Positions 1-9,516 of a DNA stretch of 55,349 bases are shown here, in pieces. The stretch is taken from the NCBI GenBank assembly GCA_019119685.1, contig DWWN01000051.1:1-55349 (forward strand). The letters are read 5' to 3'. How positions within the stretch are numbered: the stretch's first letter is position 1; every line of letters starts with the position of its first letter. A program made the position numbers and the translations under genes. The notes below the pieces were generated by a model. It had not been told where the DNA came from and did not search any database. It saw nothing but the letters and a program-made list of their open reading frames with translations. The DNA is from Candidatus Faecalibacterium faecigallinarum. Its GTDB lineage: Bacteria > Bacillota > Clostridia > Oscillospirales > Ruminococcaceae.

Positions 1-2
1 AG

Positions 3-803
3 GGCATGATGTTCGGCTACGCCTGCGACGAGACCCCCGAGCTGATGCCCCTGCCCATCAGCCTGGCCCACAAGCTGGCCCGCCGGCTGACCGAGGTGCG
101 CAAGAGCGGCGAGATGGACTATCTGCGCCCCGACGGCAAGAGCCAGGTGACGGTGGAGTACGAGGGCGACCGCCCCGTCCGTGTGGATACGGTGGTCATC
201 TCCACCCAGCACCGGGAGGACATCCAGATGGACGCGCTGCGGGCCGATGTGATGGAAAAGGTCATCCGTGCGGTCATCCCCGCCCAGCTGCTGGATGAGC
301 ACACCAGGTACTTCATCAACCCCACCGGCCGGTTCGTCATCGGCGGGCCCCAGGGCGACAGCGGCCTGACCGGGCGCAAGATCATCGTGGACACCTACGG
401 CGGCTACGCCCGCCACGGCGGCGGCGCCTTCTCGGGCAAGGACCCCAGCAAGGTGGACCGCAGCGCCGCCTACGCCGCCCGCTGGGTGGCCAAGAACATC
501 GTGGCCGCGGGCCTGGCCCGCCGGTGCGAGGTGCAGCTGGCCTACGCCATCGGCGTGGCCCAGCCCGTCTCCATCATGGTGGACACCTTCGGCACCGGCA
601 TCACCGGGGACGACAGGATCGAGGCTGCGGTGGAAAAGGTGTTCGACCTGACTCCCGCCGCCATCATCCGGGACCTGGACCTGCGCAAACCCATCTACCG
701 CAAGCTGGCCGCCTACGGCCACATGGGCCGGGAGGACCTGGGCGTCCGCTGGGAGGACACCGACCGCACCGAGGCCCTGAAGGCAGCTCTGGCCAGCTTG
801 TAA
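3..803 (+). CDS. metK: S-adenosylmethionine synthetase, C-terminal part (5' truncated by window edge)
   Basis: Makes S-adenosylmethionine from methionine and ATP in the cytoplasm. The reading frame is open at the window edge, so the N-terminal third is missing. The visible part begins at the family signature [18 protein letters not shown] and continues through [21 protein letters not shown] and a glycine-rich [19 protein letters not shown] stretch, which are the phosphate- and metal-binding segments of MetK. It ends with a normal C-terminus at TAA 801-803. The next gene, a PRPP synthetase, lies 205 bp downstream in the same direction. No strong terminator is seen between them, only a weak A/T stem near 818-837. 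Confidence 0.96.
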   Translation, partial: GMMFGYACDETPELMPLPISLAHKLARRLTEVRKSGEMDYLRPDGKSQVTVEYEGDRPVRVDTVVISTQHREDIQMDALRADVMEKVIRAVIPAQLLDEHTRYFINPTGRFVIGGPQGDSGLTGRKIIVDTYGGYARHGGGAFSGKDPSKVDRSAAYAARWVAKNIVAAGLARRCEVQLAYAIGVAQPVSIMVDTFGTGITGDDRIEAAVEKVFDLTPAAIIRDLDLRKPIYRKLAAYGHMGREDLGVRWEDTDRTEALKAALASL

Positions 804-896
804 GTACAAGACAGCACAAAAAACAACGCAGTTTTTTGTAAATAACTGACAGACCAGGGCGGATTTTGGCATAACTGCTGTGCAAGGCGCAGAAAA

Positions 897-927
897 TTGA
901 AAATCCTACTGGCGGCGGGGCTAAAAT
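897..927 (+). promoter_or_regulatory. possible promoter of the PRPP synthetase gene
   Basis: TTGAAA at 897-902 and TAAAAT at 922-927 with a 19-base spacer. The spacer is longer than the 17 bases usual in this window, so this is weak. A second TAAAAT lies at 932-937. Confidence 0.3.
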
Positions 928-1008
928 GTGATAAAATGAAAACGGCATGATCCTTTCTGTATGAAAGAGGCATAACACTGGTAAAGAGGAATTAAAGGAG
1001 CCGTAAAA

Positions 1009-2169
1009 ATGTCCAATGTGATCGAAGCCAAGGATATCTTCGCACAGGGTGGCAGCGTTGCAGATCTGCGCCTGCTGTGCTGTCCCGGTGCAGAGGAATT
1101 GACCAACCTGATCGACCGCCACCTGATGCGGTGGGCTGCACAAAGCGGCATGGAGCAGGGGAGCTTTATCATCCCCTGCGAGTGCCCCCGCTTCCAGAGC
1201 GGCGACGCCAAGGGCATGGTCAAGGATTCGGTGCGGGGCGATGACATCTTCATCGTGGTGGACCCGGGCAACTACAGCGTGACGTACAAGCTGTTCGGGT
1301 ACGAGAACCATATGTCCCCGGACGACCATTTTTCCAACCTCAAGCGCCTGATCCAGGCTGTGGCAGGCAAGGCACACCGCGTGTCGGTCATTATGCCCAG
1401 CCTGTACGGCGGCCGTCAGCACCGCCGCGAAGTGCGCGAGAGCCTTGACTGCGCTGTGGCTCTGCAGGAGCTGCAGAATATGGGCGTGAAGAACATCATC
1501 ACCTTCGACGCCCACGACCCCCGCGTCCAGAACGCCGTCCCCCTGCTCAGCTTTGACAACGCTATGCCCACCTACCAGGTGCTCAAGAGCCTGCTGCAGA
1601 AGATGCCCGACCTGTCGTTCGACAAGAAGGACTTCATGGTGGTCAGCCCCGACGAGGGCGCGATGAACCGCAACATGTACTTCTCCAGCGTGCTGGGCTG
1701 CAACCTGGGCATGTTCTACAAGCGCCGCGACTACACCACCGTCATCAACGGCCGCAACCCCATCGTCGCCCATGAGTACCTGGGCGAGTCGGTGGAGGGC
1801 AAGACCGTCTTTGTGGCGGACGACATCGTGGCTTCCGGCGACAGTATGCTGGAAGTGGCCCGCGAGCTCAAGCAGCGCGGCGCGTCCCGCATCATCGCGG
1901 ACGCCACCTTCCCCCTGTTCACCGCCGGCCTGTCCAAGTTCGACGCCGCCGTCGAGGAGGGCGTGCTGGACTTCATGGTGGGCACCAACCTGACCTACCG
2001 CAAGCCCGAGCTGCTCCAGCGCGACTGGTACCTGGACGTGGACGTCTCGAAGTATGCGGCCTACTTTGTGCTGGCTTTGAACCACGACGTGTCGGTCTCG
2101 GCCATTGCCGACCCCATCCGCAAGATCGAGGCCCTGCTGGCCAAGCACGCCGCTGAGCAGTCCAAGTAA
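1009..2169 (+). CDS. prs: ribose-phosphate pyrophosphokinase (PRPP synthetase)
   Basis: Converts ribose 5-phosphate and ATP to PRPP for nucleotide, histidine and tryptophan synthesis. The PRPP-binding loop VFVADDIVASGDSM is visible near residues 266-279. Upstream are the metal/ATP-site segment ITFDAHDPRVQ and the SPDEGAMNR segment. At 386 residues it is about 70 longer than the classical enzyme. It has a long N-terminal extension and an insert around the flexible loop (PSLYGGRQHRREVRE), so it belongs to a divergent Clostridial subfamily. The start is fixed by the ribosome-binding site AAAGGAG at 994-1000. A strong terminator follows the stop. Confidence 0.88.
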   Translation: MSNVIEAKDIFAQGGSVADLRLLCCPGAEELTNLIDRHLMRWAAQSGMEQGSFIIPCECPRFQSGDAKGMVKDSVRGDDIFIVVDPGNYSVTYKLFGYENHMSPDDHFSNLKRLIQAVAGKAHRVSVIMPSLYGGRQHRREVRESLDCAVALQELQNMGVKNIITFDAHDPRVQNAVPLLSFDNAMPTYQVLKSLLQKMPDLSFDKKDFMVVSPDEGAMNRNMYFSSVLGCNLGMFYKRRDYTTVINGRNPIVAHEYLGESVEGKTVFVADDIVASGDSMLEVARELKQRGASRIIADATFPLFTAGLSKFDAAVEEGVLDFMVGTNLTYRKPELLQRDWYLDVDVSKYAAYFVLALNHDVSVSAIADPIRKIEALLAKHAAEQSK

Positions 2170-2189
2170 GCGCCCCATCTGTACACAAA

Positions 2190-2232
2190 AGCGCCCCCGC
2201 CTTTCCTGCAAGGGAAGGGCAGGGGCGCGTTT
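2190..2232. terminator. bidirectional terminator between prs and the MATE gene
   Basis: A GC-rich stem (GCGCCCC paired with GGGGCGC, extended by GCC-TTCC/GGAA-GGC) is followed by TTTTTT at 2231. It sits between two convergent genes, prs and the MATE gene, and an A-run on the left suits the minus strand as well. Confidence 0.85.
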
Positions 2233-2242
2233 TTTGTGTGGG

Positions 2243-3571
2243 TCAGAACTCCCCGGTTTTCAACAGGCGGGCCAGCAGGGGCAGCTCGTACACCAGCATG
2301 CACAGCCAGCCCACCGCGTAGCTCCAGGGCAGGGCCTCGATGTCCATGTGGAACACCAGGACGAACAAAGCCGCGGCGGCTACCCGGCCGCCCATGTTCA
2401 GCAGGCTGCTGTTAAGGGTGACTTGCAGCTGCCCCACCCCGCGGAAACCGCCCTGGATGCCGTTGGTGGCGGAGGGCAGCAGGTAGAGCAGGGAGACCAG
2501 CCGCAAAAACCGCACCCCCAGCGCCACCACTTCGGGCTCGTCGGCAAACAAGCGCATGATGGGCCCGGCCCCGAAAAAGCAGACCGCCATGATGGCCAGG
2601 CCGTACACCGCCTCGATGCGCATCCCGGCCAAAAAGCCCTGCCGCACCCGCTCGTGTTTGCCCGCGCCGCGGTTCTGGGCCATCAGGGTGGTCATGGCGT
2701 GGCCGATGTTCTGCTGGGGGGTGTAGGCAAAGTCATCCACCCGGCTGGCGGCGGCAAAGGCGGCCATGGCGTTCACACCCATGGTGTTGACCACCGCCTG
2801 AATGGCGATCTTGCCCAGCTGGACGGTGCCCTGCTGCATGGCGGTGGTCCAGCCGTACTGGACGGTCTGCCGCAGCATGGACGGCTCGAACACCAGCCAC
2901 TTCCGGCCCAGGCAGAGCACCGGCACTTTGACTTTGATGTACGCCGCGCAGCACAGGCAGCACAGCGCCTCGCTGACCACGGTGGACAGGGCTGCGCCCT
3001 CCACACCCCAGCCCATGGCCGCCACGCAGAACAGATCGCCGAACACGTTGAGCAGGGCGCTGAGCATCAAAAAGTAGAGGGCGCTCTTGCTGTCCCCCAG
3101 CGCGCGCAGGGTGGCCGCCAGGAAGTTGTAGAAAAAGGTGAAGATCAGCCCGGCGAACACCACCCGCAGGTAGCTCACCGCGATGGGCAGCACCTCGGCC
3201 GGCACCTGCATCAGGCGCAGCAGCGGGCGGGCCAGCAGGATGCACAGCAGCGAAAAGCCCAGGGAGAACACGCCCCCGGCGATGGCGGTGGTGGACACCT
3301 GCTTTTCCAGCCGGCTGTAGTCCTCCGCGCCGAAGGCGTTGCTGACCAGGATGCCCGCCCCCAGGCACATCCCGTTGATGAACAGGATGGCCAGAGTCAT
3401 GAGAGGGTTGGAGGTGCCCACGGCGGCCAGGGCGTCCTCGCCCACAAAGCGGCCCACGATCACGCTGTCGGCGGCGTTGTAGGTCAGCTGGAACAGGTTG
3501 CCCAGCACAAGGGGAATGGTGAATTTTACCAGCGACGGCGTGATGGGCCCGCTGGTCATGTTGTGTGTCAT
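2243..3571 (-). CDS. MATE family multidrug/toxin efflux transporter
   Basis: Integral membrane antiporter of 442 residues with about twelve hydrophobic segments. The first repeat starts MTHNMTSGPITPSLVKFTIP, and the family hallmark QLTYNAADSVIVGRFVGEDALAAVG is present near residues 35-60. The second half repeats the pattern (GVNAMAAFAAASRVDDFAYTPQQNIGHAMTTLMAQNRGAG). These motifs are typical of Clostridial MATE proteins that export cationic compounds by Na+ or H+ exchange; the substrate is unknown. ATG 3571 was chosen over an upstream in-frame GTG because the AAAGAAG ribosome-binding site then has normal spacing. The gene lies 27 bp downstream of the cysteine-synthase-like gene, with no terminator between, so the two are probably co-transcribed. 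Confidence 0.93.
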   Translation of the reverse strand: MTHNMTSGPITPSLVKFTIPLVLGNLFQLTYNAADSVIVGRFVGEDALAAVGTSNPLMTLAILFINGMCLGAGILVSNAFGAEDYSRLEKQVSTTAIAGGVFSLGFSLLCILLARPLLRLMQVPAEVLPIAVSYLRVVFAGLIFTFFYNFLAATLRALGDSKSALYFLMLSALLNVFGDLFCVAAMGWGVEGAALSTVVSEALCCLCCAAYIKVKVPVLCLGRKWLVFEPSMLRQTVQYGWTTAMQQGTVQLGKIAIQAVVNTMGVNAMAAFAAASRVDDFAYTPQQNIGHAMTTLMAQNRGAGKHERVRQGFLAGMRIEAVYGLAIMAVCFFGAGPIMRLFADEPEVVALGVRFLRLVSLLYLLPSATNGIQGGFRGVGQLQVTLNSSLLNMGGRVAAAALFVLVFHMDIEALPWSYAVGWLCMLVYELPLLARLLKTGEF

Positions 3572-3598
3572 GCAGAACACTTCTTTCTTGTTGGGATT

Positions 3599-4507
3599 TT
3601 ATACGATGGATGTCCGGCCGGGGATGATGCAGAGGGCGGCGCGGCTGCGGCCCTCGGCCAGGAAGCGGGCCGCCGCGGCGATGGCTGCGCCCCCGCTGGC
3701 CGCCGCAGGGACGGCGTCGGTGAGGAGGACGGTGCGGGCTGCCCGGGCCGCGTCGGCGCTGGCTACGGCGGCGATCTTGTCCACCACATAGGGGTTATAG
3801 TTGTCGGGCACCAGCCCGAACCCGATGTCCGGGATGCCGTGGGGCCCCAGCAGGCCGCCGCCCAGGGCCTGGCACTCGTAGGGTTCCACCGCCACCATCT
3901 GGACGTCGTTGGTCCAGGCCTTGACGCATTCACCCACGCCGGTGATGGTGCCGCCGCTGCCCACCCCCACCGTGATGGTGTCCACCAGGCTCTGCCCCTC
4001 CTGGACAATGGCCTCGGCAATGGCGGGGCCGGTCACACGGCGGTGGTATTCGGGGTTGTCGTCGCAGGCAAGCCAGTCAGTGTAGTACCAGCCGCGCTTA
4101 CCGGCCCAGGTCCGGGCCAGGGCACGGGCGCCCGCCGTCCCTTCCCGCGCCGGGGAGAACAGCAGCTGCGCCCCCAGGGCCGACAGCTTTTCCTGCCGGG
4201 CGGCGGGGGTGTTGTCGGGCATGGCCAGGCAGACCGGGTGGCCGCTGGTCCGTCCGGCCAGGGCCAGGGCGGCGGCAAAGGCTCCGCTGCCCGCCTCGAT
4301 CAAAGTCTGGCCGGAGGCCAGGACCTTGCGCTGGGCTGCCAGGGCGAGCATCCCTTCGGCCAGGCCGTCCCGGGCGGTGCCGGTGGGGCCATTGTAGTCC
4401 AGATAGGCGTACAGCCTGCCGGGCAGGCGGCAGGCCGCCGCGTAGCCCCGCAGCTCCACGACAGGCCCGGCGGTCAGGGTGCGGTAGATATTGGGGTACA
4501 GCTCCAT
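3599..4507 (-). CDS. cysteine synthase-like PLP-fold protein lacking the Schiff-base lysine
   Basis: A 302-residue protein with the fold-type II cysteine synthase layout. The PLP phosphate loop GVGSGGTITGVG, the TGPAIAEAI segment and the C-terminal ASGGAAIAAA (the PLP ring-nitrogen serine region) all match CysK. The lysine motif of CysK (PxxSVK) is replaced by GPTGTARDG, which puts Arg46 where the PLP-binding lysine belongs. The substrate loop TSGNTG is also changed, to GSGAFA (residues 73-78). I infer a pseudoenzyme or an enzyme with altered chemistry; family membership itself is clear. The start is MELYPN at 4507 with AAAGGAGCG upstream. Its 5' leader carries hairpin-repeat element A. Confidence 0.8.
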   Translation of the reverse strand: MELYPNIYRTLTAGPVVELRGYAAACRLPGRLYAYLDYNGPTGTARDGLAEGMLALAAQRKVLASGQTLIEAGSGAFAAALALAGRTSGHPVCLAMPDNTPAARQEKLSALGAQLLFSPAREGTAGARALARTWAGKRGWYYTDWLACDDNPEYHRRVTGPAIAEAIVQEGQSLVDTITVGVGSGGTITGVGECVKAWTNDVQMVAVEPYECQALGGGLLGPHGIPDIGFGLVPDNYNPYVVDKIAAVASADAARAARTVLLTDAVPAAASGGAAIAAAARFLAEGRSRAALCIIPGRTSIV

Positions 4508-4524
4508 AGGGCGCTCCTTTCTTT

Positions 4525-4927
4525 GGTACTTTCGTACTTTAGGGGGAACCCATTTCTGCGCGCAGTCGCGCGGCAGAAATTCCTTCCCCCTAATCCTCTT
4601 GCGCTTAACCGGTTTTCGCGGCGCGTGAGCGCTTGCGAAAACCGGAGCGCTGCGCCAGCGGCGGCTCGCTGCTTCGTCCACTGGACGCGCTTCGCCGCCG
4701 CTGCCCCTGGGGACAAAATTTTCCAGCGAACCGCGCACTCGCCTGCGGCTCGCACACTCTCTGCGACAAAGGTTGCCGTTACCCAAATTTCCGTCGCACG
4801 TCACAGCGTGCTCGTAAATTTGGACGGCGGCCCCAGCTCCGCTTCGCCTGTTTCTGCCGCTGGCAGCGGCTCAGCTTTGCTGTCCTGTCGGTGTCCCGGC
4901 CGTACGCGCATGTCGTCCGGCCGGGAC
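4525..4927 (-). repeat. structured intergenic repeat element, copy A (expanded, minus orientation)
   Basis: This is a member of a five-copy family (A here, B 12161, E 23498, C 34701, D 46299). Read on the minus strand, stem 1 is 4918-4927 with 4893-4902 and encloses the 15-nt loop GACGACATGCGCGTA. The conserved AGAGAGTGTGCG/GAGTGCGCGGTTC block follows, then GTCCCC, then stem 3 (AGGGGGAA 4541-4548 with TTCCCCCT 4584-4591). A small GGTAC-TTTC-GTACT hairpin at 4525-4538 closes the element. Compared with B, C and D it has two extra blocks of roughly 110 bases each. One contains CGTCCACTGGACG, also seen in another form near 55207. The element lies in the leader of the gene at 3599-4507. Confidence 0.75.
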
Positions 4928-5066
4928 TTTTTGGAAAATCAGGTTTTCCTGCTTTTATCCTATCGCAAAGCGGGCGGGGCGTCAAGTATACATCCGCCGG
5001 CCGGCGGGGCGGAAGGGGGCGGGACGAAAATTCTCCCTATTTCACAAAAAAGATGCCGCTTTTTTG

Positions 5067-5095
5067 TTGACAGCGGGGCCCGGGTCTGGTATAAT
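5067..5095 (+). promoter_or_regulatory. consensus sigma-A promoter of the ylxM-ffh operon
   Basis: TTGACA 5067-5072, a 17-base spacer and TATAAT 5090-5095: a perfect match to the vegetative consensus, 54 bases before the ylxM start. Confidence 0.93.
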
Positions 5096-5148
5096 CAGAG
5101 GCGTCCGTAAAGCAAAATGCCTTTACAAAGGCGCTGGAGGGGAGAGCG

Positions 5149-5535
5149 GTGGCGTCCAAAAATCTGGAGATGGGTTACCTGCTGGACTTCTACGGCGAGG
5201 TCCTCACCGACAAGCAGCGGGAAATGATGTCCCAGTATTATCACGACGACCTTTCCCTCAGCGAGATCGGCGAAAACTTCGGCATCACCCGGCAGGGCGC
5301 CCGGGACGCGATCAAGCACGGCGAGAACACCCTGCTGGAACTGGAACAGAAAGTGGGCTTTGCGGCCCGCTACCGCCGGGTCCAGCAGACGCTGGAGGAG
5401 CTGGAACAGCTGGTCATCGACGCCCGGTTTGAGTGCACCGGGCCCCACGCCCGCCTGACCACCGGGGAGTATGTCAAGACTCTGAACAAGATTTTGGCGA
5501 TGCTGCGTTCCATCGACGAGGTGAACGAGAGCTGA
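5149..5535 (+). CDS. ylxM: YlxM/UPF0122 helix-turn-helix protein
   Basis: Small (128 residues) DNA/RNA-binding-type protein encoded directly upstream of ffh in most Firmicutes, and thought to act with the signal recognition particle. The sigma-70 region 4-like helix-turn-helix is visible at residues 17-55 (LTDKQREMMSQYYHDDLSLSEIGENFGITRQGARDAIKH, given here as the span only). A coiled-coil-like, leucine-rich tail follows. The start is GTG 5149 behind a GGAGGGGAG ribosome-binding site. It is followed 34 bp later by ffh. Confidence 0.92.
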   Translation: MASKNLEMGYLLDFYGEVLTDKQREMMSQYYHDDLSLSEIGENFGITRQGARDAIKHGENTLLELEQKVGFAARYRRVQQTLEELEQLVIDARFECTGPHARLTTGEYVKTLNKILAMLRSIDEVNES

Positions 5536-5569
5536 GCCGGACACGATACACAAGAAAGGACAGCCGCAC

Positions 5570-6907
<1,338 letters not shown>

Positions 6908-7015
6908 AAACCTTTTGGTACAAATCCGGCTGCCGCAAAGGCGGCATGGCTTTGACATACAAAACAAAACGCTCCCAGGCGGGGCGCACCAACCAACTTT
7001 CAGGAGGAAACAATT

Positions 7016-7258
7016 ATGGCAGTGAAGATCAGACTGCGCCGTATGGGCGCCAAGAAGTCCCCGTTCTACCGTGTGGTGGTGGCTGACAGCCGCTTCCCCC
7101 GCGACGGCCGTTTCATCGAGGAGATCGGCACCTACGATCCCATGCGCGAGCCCGCTGAGATCAAGATCGACGCCGAGAAGGCCAAGGCCTGGATCGCCAA
7201 CGGCGCCCAGCCCACCGACACCGTCCGCTACCTGCTCAAGAAGTCCGAGATTCTGTAA
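7016..7258 (+). CDS. rpsP: 30S ribosomal protein S16
   Basis: Ribosomal protein of the small subunit body, 80 residues and full length. It begins with the family signature [20 protein letters not shown] and continues [20 protein letters not shown], both diagnostic. The ribosome-binding site is AGGAGG at 7002-7007. It follows ffh by about 110 bp and precedes khpA by 15 bp. Confidence 0.98.
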   Translation: MAVKIRLRRMGAKKSPFYRVVVADSRFPRDGRFIEEIGTYDPMREPAEIKIDAEKAKAWIANGAQPTDTVRYLLKKSEIL

Positions 7259-7273
7259 GCGGAGGGCGAAGCC

Positions 7274-7507
7274 ATGCAGGAGCTGTTGCTGACTGTAGCG
7301 CGCGGCCTCGTGGAGGACAAGGACGCCGTCACCGTGACGGTGGACCCCCCGCGTGAGGACGGCACCGTCGTCTACCACCTGAGCGTGGCAGAAGGGGATA
7401 TGGGCCGCGTCATCGGCAAGCAGGGCCGCATTGCCAAGGCCATTCGTGTGGTCATGCGCGCCGCCGCCGTGCGGGTCGATGAAAAGATCCTTGTCGAGAT
7501 CGACTGA
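7274..7507 (+). CDS. khpA: KH-domain RNA-binding protein KhpA
   Basis: Small (77 residues) single KH domain protein. The nucleic-acid-binding loop is VIGKQGRIAKAIRVVMRAAA at residues 40-59. It is the usual neighbour of rpsP in Firmicutes. In other species KhpA partners with KhpB/Jag in RNA binding and control of cell division or elongation. A terminator follows the stop. Confidence 0.95.
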   Translation: MQELLLTVARGLVEDKDAVTVTVDPPREDGTVVYHLSVAEGDMGRVIGKQGRIAKAIRVVMRAAAVRVDEKILVEID

Positions 7508-7525
7508 ACCGCTTTTTGGTTTGAG

Positions 7526-7557
7526 GCCGTCCGCCGTTTTGGCCGGACGGCTTTTTT
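7526..7557 (+). terminator. terminator after khpA
   Basis: GCCGTCCG paired with CGGACGGC around a CCGTTTTGGC centre, followed by TTTTTT. It splits the cluster between khpA and rimM and may let readthrough set the dose of rimM-trmD, since no clear promoter is seen for rimM. Confidence 0.88.
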
Positions 7558-7575
7558 GTGAGTAAAGGAGAAGTT

Positions 7576-8112
7576 ATGCAGCAGTATCTGGAAGCCGGGC
7601 GGGCCGTCACCACCCACGGGGTGCGGGGCGAGATCAAAATGGAGGTCTGGTGCGACGGGGTGGACTTTCTGCGCCCGGCGGGCCGGCTCTACCTCTCCCC
7701 GGCGGGGGGCCGCAGCCTGAAGGTGGAGAGCATCCGCCCCCAGGGCCGGATGGCGCTGGTCAAGTTTGCCGGCGTGGACGATATGGATGCGGCCCGCGCC
7801 CTGCGGGGGCAGGTGTTCTACTTTGACCGGGACGACGTCCAGCTGGCCCCCGGCCGCTGGTACGTGGCCGACCTGATCGGCTGCGAGGTGCGGGACGCCG
7901 ATACCGGCAGGGTGTACGGCGTCGTAACCAACGTGGACCGCCCCGGCCCGCAGGACATCTACACCGTCAAGGCGCCCAACGGCAAGGAATATATGTTCCC
8001 CGGGGTGGACGCCTTTTTGAAAGAGCGCAACCCGCCCGAGGGGTACATCACCGTCACCCCCATCCCCGGGCTGCTGGACGACGGCGCTGTGAGCGAACGG
8101 GAGGACGGCTGA
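7576..8112 (+). CDS. rimM: 16S rRNA processing protein RimM
   Basis: Ribosome maturation factor that acts on the 30S head domain. It is 178 residues long. The N-terminal barrel opens LEAGRAVTTHGVRGEIKMEV, and the C-terminal PRC-like barrel contains WYVADLIGCEVRD and GKEYMFPGVDAFLKE. ATG 7576 was chosen because AAAGGAGAAG precedes it. An in-frame GTG at 7558 lies inside the terminator T-run. The rimM stop and trmD start are 1 bp apart, so translation is probably coupled. Confidence 0.95.
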   Translation: MQQYLEAGRAVTTHGVRGEIKMEVWCDGVDFLRPAGRLYLSPAGGRSLKVESIRPQGRMALVKFAGVDDMDAARALRGQVFYFDRDDVQLAPGRWYVADLIGCEVRDADTGRVYGVVTNVDRPGPQDIYTVKAPNGKEYMFPGVDAFLKERNPPEGYITVTPIPGLLDDGAVSEREDG

Positions 8113-8113
8113 G

Positions 8114-8941
8114 ATGGGGATGCGTGTGGATATTGCGACCCTTTTCCCCGAGATGTGCCAGCGGGTGCTGGATGAGAGCATCCTGGGCCGGGCGGCGAAG
8201 CGGGGCTACATCGAGACCCACTGCCATCAGATCCGGGACTACACCCTCAACCGCCAGAAGCAGACCGACGACTACCCCTACGGGGGCGGCTGCGGGATGG
8301 TGCTGTACGCCCAGCCCATCGCCGACTGCATCCGGGCCATCCAGCAGCAGGTGGCGGAGCAGGGCCGTCCCGCCCCGCATATCGTGTTTATGACGGCGGG
8401 GGGCCAGCGGTACACCGAGGCCCACGCCCGCCGCCTGGCCCAGTACGACAGCCTGCTGCTGGTCTGCGGCCACTACGAGGGGATCGACGAGCGGGTGATC
8501 GAGGCCTTTGCCGATGAGGAGATCTCCATTGGGGACTACATCCTCACCGGCGGCGAGCTGGCCAGCCTGGTGGTGGCCGACAGCGTGCTGCGGCTGCAGC
8601 CCGGCGTCCTGGCTGAGCAGAAGGGCTACGAGGAAGAGAGCTACTGGAACGGCCTTTTGGAGTACCCCCAGTACACCCGCCCCGAAGTGTGGGAGGGCCG
8701 GGCCGTCCCGCCCATCCTGCTCAGCGGCAACCACAAAGCCGTGGACGACTGGCGGGGGGAACAGAGCCGCCAGCGCACCCGGGAGCGCCGCCCCGATCTG
8801 TGGGAGGCCTACCTTGCGGCGGGCGGCTGGGACGGCACGCCGGCGCCCAAAAAACCCTCCCGCCACCGCAAAAAGAAGCCCGCCGCCCCCGCCGGCGAAC
8901 AGCCCGCGCCCGCGCCGCAGGAGCCCTCCGGGGAGGACTGA
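8114..8941 (+). CDS. trmD: tRNA (guanine-N1)-methyltransferase TrmD
   Basis: Methylates G37 of tRNAs using S-adenosylmethionine, which prevents frameshifting. The SPOUT knot is visible: YPYGGGCGMVLYAQP (residues 55-69), LVCGHYEGIDERV and the AdoMet-binding SIGDYILTGGELA near 137-149. At 275 residues it carries an extra 35-residue low-complexity tail rich in Pro, Ala and Lys (from PAPKKPSRHRKKK), not part of the family fold. The rplS gene that usually follows trmD is absent here. Confidence 0.96.
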   Translation: MGMRVDIATLFPEMCQRVLDESILGRAAKRGYIETHCHQIRDYTLNRQKQTDDYPYGGGCGMVLYAQPIADCIRAIQQQVAEQGRPAPHIVFMTAGGQRYTEAHARRLAQYDSLLLVCGHYEGIDERVIEAFADEEISIGDYILTGGELASLVVADSVLRLQPGVLAEQKGYEEESYWNGLLEYPQYTRPEVWEGRAVPPILLSGNHKAVDDWRGEQSRQRTRERRPDLWEAYLAAGGWDGTPAPKKPSRHRKKKPAAPAGEQPAPAPQEPSGED

Positions 8942-9177
8942 AATCTGGCCTGCCTGTATATACATGTTGAAAACTTTTGTATGTACAGCCAATAGAGACG
9001 GATATATTTTGGGAAAAAGGTACAATTTGCAAAAAATGTCCCCGATTGGATTGGGAAAACCGCCAAAATTGCAAAAAAGGCTGTACAACCCACGCCCCTT
9101 GCGATAAAATAAAGTAAGACGGCAGGTTTCTATGCAATCGTCATTCCATTTACCACAATAGATAGGAGCGTTTTACT
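8942..9177 (+). other. leader region before the HPr gene, A-rich with repeats
   Basis: There is no gene in this 236-base gap. GTACAGCC (8984-8991) and GGCTGTAC (9080-9087) form an inverted repeat about 90 bases apart. Between them are short direct repeats (AATTTGCAAAAAA/AATTGCAAAAAA and TTTTGGGAAAAA/ATTGGGAAAA). TACAAT at 9021 and TAAAAT near 9105 are possible -10 boxes without good -35 boxes. Confidence 0.4.
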
Positions 9178-9441
9178 ATGTATGTAAAAGAAGTTACCGT
9201 TGAAAATCAGGTAGGTCTCCATGCACGCCCCGCTACCTTCTTCATCCAGAAGGCCAATGAGTTCAAGTCCTCTATCTGGGTCGAGAAAGAAGAGCGCCGT
9301 GTGAATGCGAAGAGCCTGCTGGGCGTCCTCTCGCTGGGCATCGTGGGCGGCACCACCATCCGCATCATCGCGGACGGCGCAGACGAGCAGGCTGCCGTCG
9401 ATGCTCTGATCAAGCTGGTGGAGTCCGGCTTTGCAGAGTAA
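9178..9441 (+). CDS. ptsH: phosphocarrier protein HPr
   Basis: Phosphocarrier of the sugar phosphotransferase system, 87 residues. His15 lies in NQVGLHARPATFF and is the residue phosphorylated by enzyme I. Ser46 lies in NAKSLLGVLSLGI and is the HPr kinase site, which marks the Gram-positive regulatory type working with CcpA. It stands alone with no ptsI beside it and is followed by a strong terminator. The ribosome-binding site is TAGGAGC. Confidence 0.96.
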   Translation: MYVKEVTVENQVGLHARPATFFIQKANEFKSSIWVEKEERRVNAKSLLGVLSLGIVGGTTIRIIADGADEQAAVDALIKLVESGFAE

Positions 9442-9465
9442 GCGGGGGTTCCGATCGAGTTGTTG

Positions 9466-9492
9466 GGGCGGACATAGGTTCCGCCCTTTTTT
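9466..9492 (+). terminator. terminator after ptsH
   Basis: GGGCGGA and TCCGCCC around CATAGGT, followed by TTTTTT. Confidence 0.9.
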
Positions 9493-9516
9493 GTTTGCGC
9501 GCAGAGAGGTGGAACG

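Noticed and set aside
664..2211. A 515-codon minus-strand frame opposite prs
   Set aside because: Antisense shadow of prs that also crosses the metK-prs junction; no start signals.
2105..5110. A 1001-codon open frame on the plus strand
   Set aside because: It runs antisense through the MATE and cysteine synthase-like genes and across a terminator, has low-complexity Gly/Gln/His composition, no ribosome-binding site and no domain. High GC content produces such frames.
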